Below are positions 61,001 through 64,000 of a stretch of 64,000 nt of DNA, piece by piece. The position numbers were made by a program, and so were the translations under genes. The stretch's first letter is position 1; every line of letters begins with the position of its first letter. This DNA comes from Tanytarsus gracilentus (lineage: Eukaryota; Arthropoda; Insecta; Diptera; Chironomidae): contig JAXRKN010000026.1 of assembly GCA_038502055.1 (NCBI GenBank), forward strand, positions 62,001-126,000, given 5' to 3'. The notes under the pieces are model-generated. The model had not been told where the DNA came from. It searched no databases and was given only the letters and a program-made list of their open reading frames with translations.

Positions 61001-64000
61001 AACAGTCGAGGCTACAAGGTACGATAATTTCCCTTCCGGACGTCTCCTTCCTTTGCTTTGTTTTCTTCCCTTCAACTCGAAACGAACTCGACCGCGAAAA
61101 AGGCAGCGAGCCGCAAAATTAATTCCAATATTGTTTCTCTCTCTCCCTCCTTCAACAAATTTTTCAATATCATCATCATAATATGTGTGTAAGCTGTTGA
61201 ATGTCGAATCGACAGAGGCGCAGTGGACGTTAGGAAATTTGAGGTTTATAATTTGAAAATTTAACGGATAAAATATATTTAAATTTTTATAAATCTCATA
61301 AAAATCTAGACATTTTCCTCCTAGCTCCCACACTGATCAAACATTTCACTCTTCCTCACTCGCTCACTGCATGACTATTTATTATTTGTTGTGGCGATTT
61401 AAAGTAGGGACCGACCGGTCAAATTTATTCATTTAAATGAGCATTAAAATGCATATGAGTAAATTTTATTCATTCTATTTATTTTTTAAAGGGGTTGCAT
61501 TCGCCCGACTAGAGCGTAACAAGTGCCTTAATTGGAGATTGTGGAAAATCGTGTGAAACAGAGAGACGAGTGAAAAATCAGAAAGGCGAGGCAAGTTGCA
61601 GAGGGAAAAATGATTCGCATGAGAAGAAATTGAAATTTATGGTAATTTTTAGGATGTTACATCCTTTTTCCCAGGCAAGAGATTTTCTTGAGCGTAACGA
61701 GGTCGATCGAATGCCGTGTACACAGGTGGATATTGAAACGCAGCGATGCAAGCATGTGGAGAGAGACGAAAAATGAAGACGTTTACGAAGGGAAAATTAA
61801 AATTGATGATTATGCATAAAGGTAAAGGTCCTTGAAGATGTTTCTTAACGGTCGAAGAGTTGAATTAATTTTTTTAACGATAAAAATTAAGTTTCTCCAA
61901 AAAAAAATGTTTAAAATGTTTTCAATCTCGAAATTGGATTAGAAAATCTTTCCCAGGGAAATTGCGGGTAATTACAATCATCTCGCCAAAGTCATCAACT
62001 GCCTACATACCAAAGCCTCTTTTCTCTACTCTCACCAACAACCTAGCAATTGCCTAGAAAATTATCCAAAAAGCCACTTCTTAACTGTTTATAATTTTTC
62101 TCTTCGTTTTTTACCTCAACATCATGTACTAGTGCGCAAAGGCTACACTTTTCTATTAGTATGTAGTTACTTCAAGAAAGACCTCGACTCTACCATTATT
62201 TCACAATAAACAAGCGCAACATATGACGATGATGATGAGGGCAACTTGTTGAATTGAAAAAATAAAAATAAAAAAAGTCGAGCAAACATTTTTTCCTCTG
62301 TTTGTTAAATTTTTCGCCTTTTTCATGAACACTTTTGAGTTCTTTATAAGTTTGAGTTCTTTTTTTTGCATAGCGCACAGAAAAAATTGTTTTTGTTTCC
62401 TTCAAAAATGCAAAATACACTTTTCTTTAGACTGCACAATACGTGTCATGTATGTGGTACAAAGAAGTGCCATTTACCATGAATTGCCGTGTGGTTAGAT
62501 GGTTTAAAAGGGTTATGTATGTTTGACAAAATATTTAAATTATTTAAAGAGCAAAATAAATTTATATAAAATTTGAAAATCGAAAAATATTTTAATTTAC
62601 AAAATTTTAAAATGAATATTTTAAAATCTTTATTTTTACTATTTTCATTAATTAAAAATTAATTTGTATCCCATTGCACGTGCACAGTACTTCTTCTACG
62701 TGGACGAAAACAATTATGACAAAGCAAATGTTGAGGTGACAAAAAGGCGAACTCGAAATTATTTCACAAAAATTGTAAAGTTATTTAATTTTTTTTTCTT
62801 CTTTCGAGGCCAACTTTCAAAAAGTGCACAAACTTATTTTTCGTCCCTCATGCGCACACTTAGTACTGAAGAAACACGAAAATATTTTGTAAATTAAAAC
62901 CTTACACAAGAACATTTCGTGAGATCTCTTCCTTTTGCGCCTTAATGACAGTAATAACAATAGAAGTTAATGGAGGCTCAAAAGCAAAAAAAGAATTATG
63001 TAGAAAGAAGAAATCTCATCCGTGAAGCATAAAGTAGAAGTTGAAGAATTTCACCTCGAAAAAGGAATTGAAGAAAGACGACCGCGATGTGAAGAAGAGG
63101 AAAGAGCATGGAATAGAAATTCTATTTTGGGTCATTGAACCTCCATACATACTCTATGTGGATGGTTACAATCGCTTGTTGCTTGCTTTTTTTTTCGGGG
63201 ATATGGAATCACAAATAAAAATAGACTCTCTTCAATTAAATTTATTTTATTTTTTTCTCTCTCTCTCTATGTATGTTGTTTGGTGCTGCACATGTATAGT
63301 TGAGGGAGAGAATGGAAAAAAAGATAGTGATGGTATGTAGGAAGAAGCAACAGCGTGTTTAATGAAATAAATAAAAAAAATAGGGAGGGGAGGGGAAATG
63401 GGAGAGTGAGAGAGAGAGAGACTTGTGTGAATTACCAGCATTTTCATATCTGACAATCAACAATTTCTTCTTCTTCTTTCTTCTTCCCATTTTCGACTTT
63501 TTTTTCCTGCCTGTGTTCTCATTTCGCTCGGCTCTATACAACGTCGAATATAAAAAGGCGAAAATGAGCAATGGCAACATGAATTATAGCTTACTTTTTT
63601 CCTATTGTGCTTTCTTCTTCAATCTCTTGTGTAGGTTCATTGAATTCCTTAATTTTTCTAATCCATTAGAGGCGATCACGAATTCTCAATACCTCTTTCT
63701 CGATCTCGAAGGGAATTTTCTCTAAAAAAACTTTCTTTTCACTCGATGCACGATAGAATCAATTACAATCTGGGATATGCATGTATGCCTTAAGTACATT
63801 TTAGATGATGTTGATGGGTGAAAGAAAATAAGCGATAAAAGCATCGCGATATGCAGGAGTGAATTTTTAACGGTAAATGTGAATTTGAATTTTAGATTTT
63901 TGTTCGAAAAGGGCATTAAGTGGTGAATGATTTATCTTGATAAAATTCAAATAGAAAGATGCAAAATTGACAATCCAGGAAATTTCAATGTAAACAAATA
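49041..64000. other. 15-kb gene-free region upstream of tramtrack with many GAGA/CTCT runs
   Basis: I find no exon with recognisable protein homology here on either strand. The region holds many short runs of alternating CT/GA: around 51517, 53376, 53598, 53829, 54540, 55394, 58276, 58599-58625, 60241, 61135, 63254 and 63408. Such runs bind GAGA factor in flies. There are also pyrimidine-rich tracts and poly-A/T. The likeliest content is the ttk non-coding first exon(s), a long first intron, promoters and enhancers, but the transcription start cannot be placed by eye. Confidence 0.45.

Noticed and set aside
49986..63916. Many 60-160-codon ORFs rich in F, S, L, K and R in the right part of the window
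   Set aside because: They come from pyrimidine/purine tracts and poly-A/T runs read in all frames; none shows a recognisable domain or consistent exon borders.
1..64000. tRNA, rRNA or snRNA genes
   Set aside because: No B-box-like GGTTCGAATCC or comparable conserved RNA signature was found by eye; a dedicated tRNA/Infernal scan could still find one.

Overview
This window is nuclear DNA from an insect. The multi-exon genes have GT-AG introns, and the intergenic DNA is very AT-rich. Several features are insect-specific: two six-cysteine odorant-binding proteins, a combined eIF2-gamma/Su(var)3-9 locus, a ZAD-type zinc-finger gene, a rolling-stone-like gene, an AnxB9-type annexin, and a tramtrack gene with alternative zinc-finger ends. 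Short introns and tight gene packing suggest a compact lower-dipteran genome, for example a chironomid-like midge. I cannot name the species.

Layout. (1) 0.2-3.5 kb, minus: two OBP genes flank a GLMP (lysosomal membrane protein) gene. (2) 3.9-8.8 kb, minus: an annexin with three alternative last exons, followed by about 2 kb of upstream DNA. (3) 11-20 kb: a WD-repeat gene (minus) is divergent from eIF2-gamma (plus). The Su(var)3-9 H3K9 methyltransferase lies inside an eIF2-gamma intron. Then come ATP synthase OSCP (minus) and SET/TAF-I (plus). (4) 20.5-26.2 kb: a DUF229 membrane protein (minus), a foldback repeat, and a rolling-stone-like gene (plus). (5) 26.2-30.4 kb: a 25-finger C2H2 gene (minus) and a ZAD/7-finger gene (plus) in a tight head-to-head pair. 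(6) 30.6-37.9 kb: DCP1 (minus, with a second foldback copy in its intron), DNAJB11/shriveled (plus), FAM8A1 (plus), the mitochondrial t6A enzyme OSGEPL1/Qri7 (minus) and mitoribosomal S18a (minus). (7) 39.4-46.4 kb, minus: tramtrack, with a shared BTB region and two alternative zinc-finger ends of the Ttk69 and Ttk88 types. (8) 46.4-64 kb: no coding gene recognised. It holds a TCCG microsatellite, a 19-bp minisatellite, a 25/29-bp compound minisatellite and many GAGA/CTCT runs. It is probably the 5' non-coding and regulatory domain of tramtrack.

Most genes are housekeeping genes arranged in head-to-head or tail-to-tail pairs with short spacers, so shared promoters and overlapping 3' ends are expected. 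Gene models were made by hand: exons were joined only where GT/AG borders and codon phase agreed. The most unusual result is that the eIF2-gamma/Su(var)3-9 locus keeps its shared layout, but the evident splice no longer gives an in-frame fusion protein.
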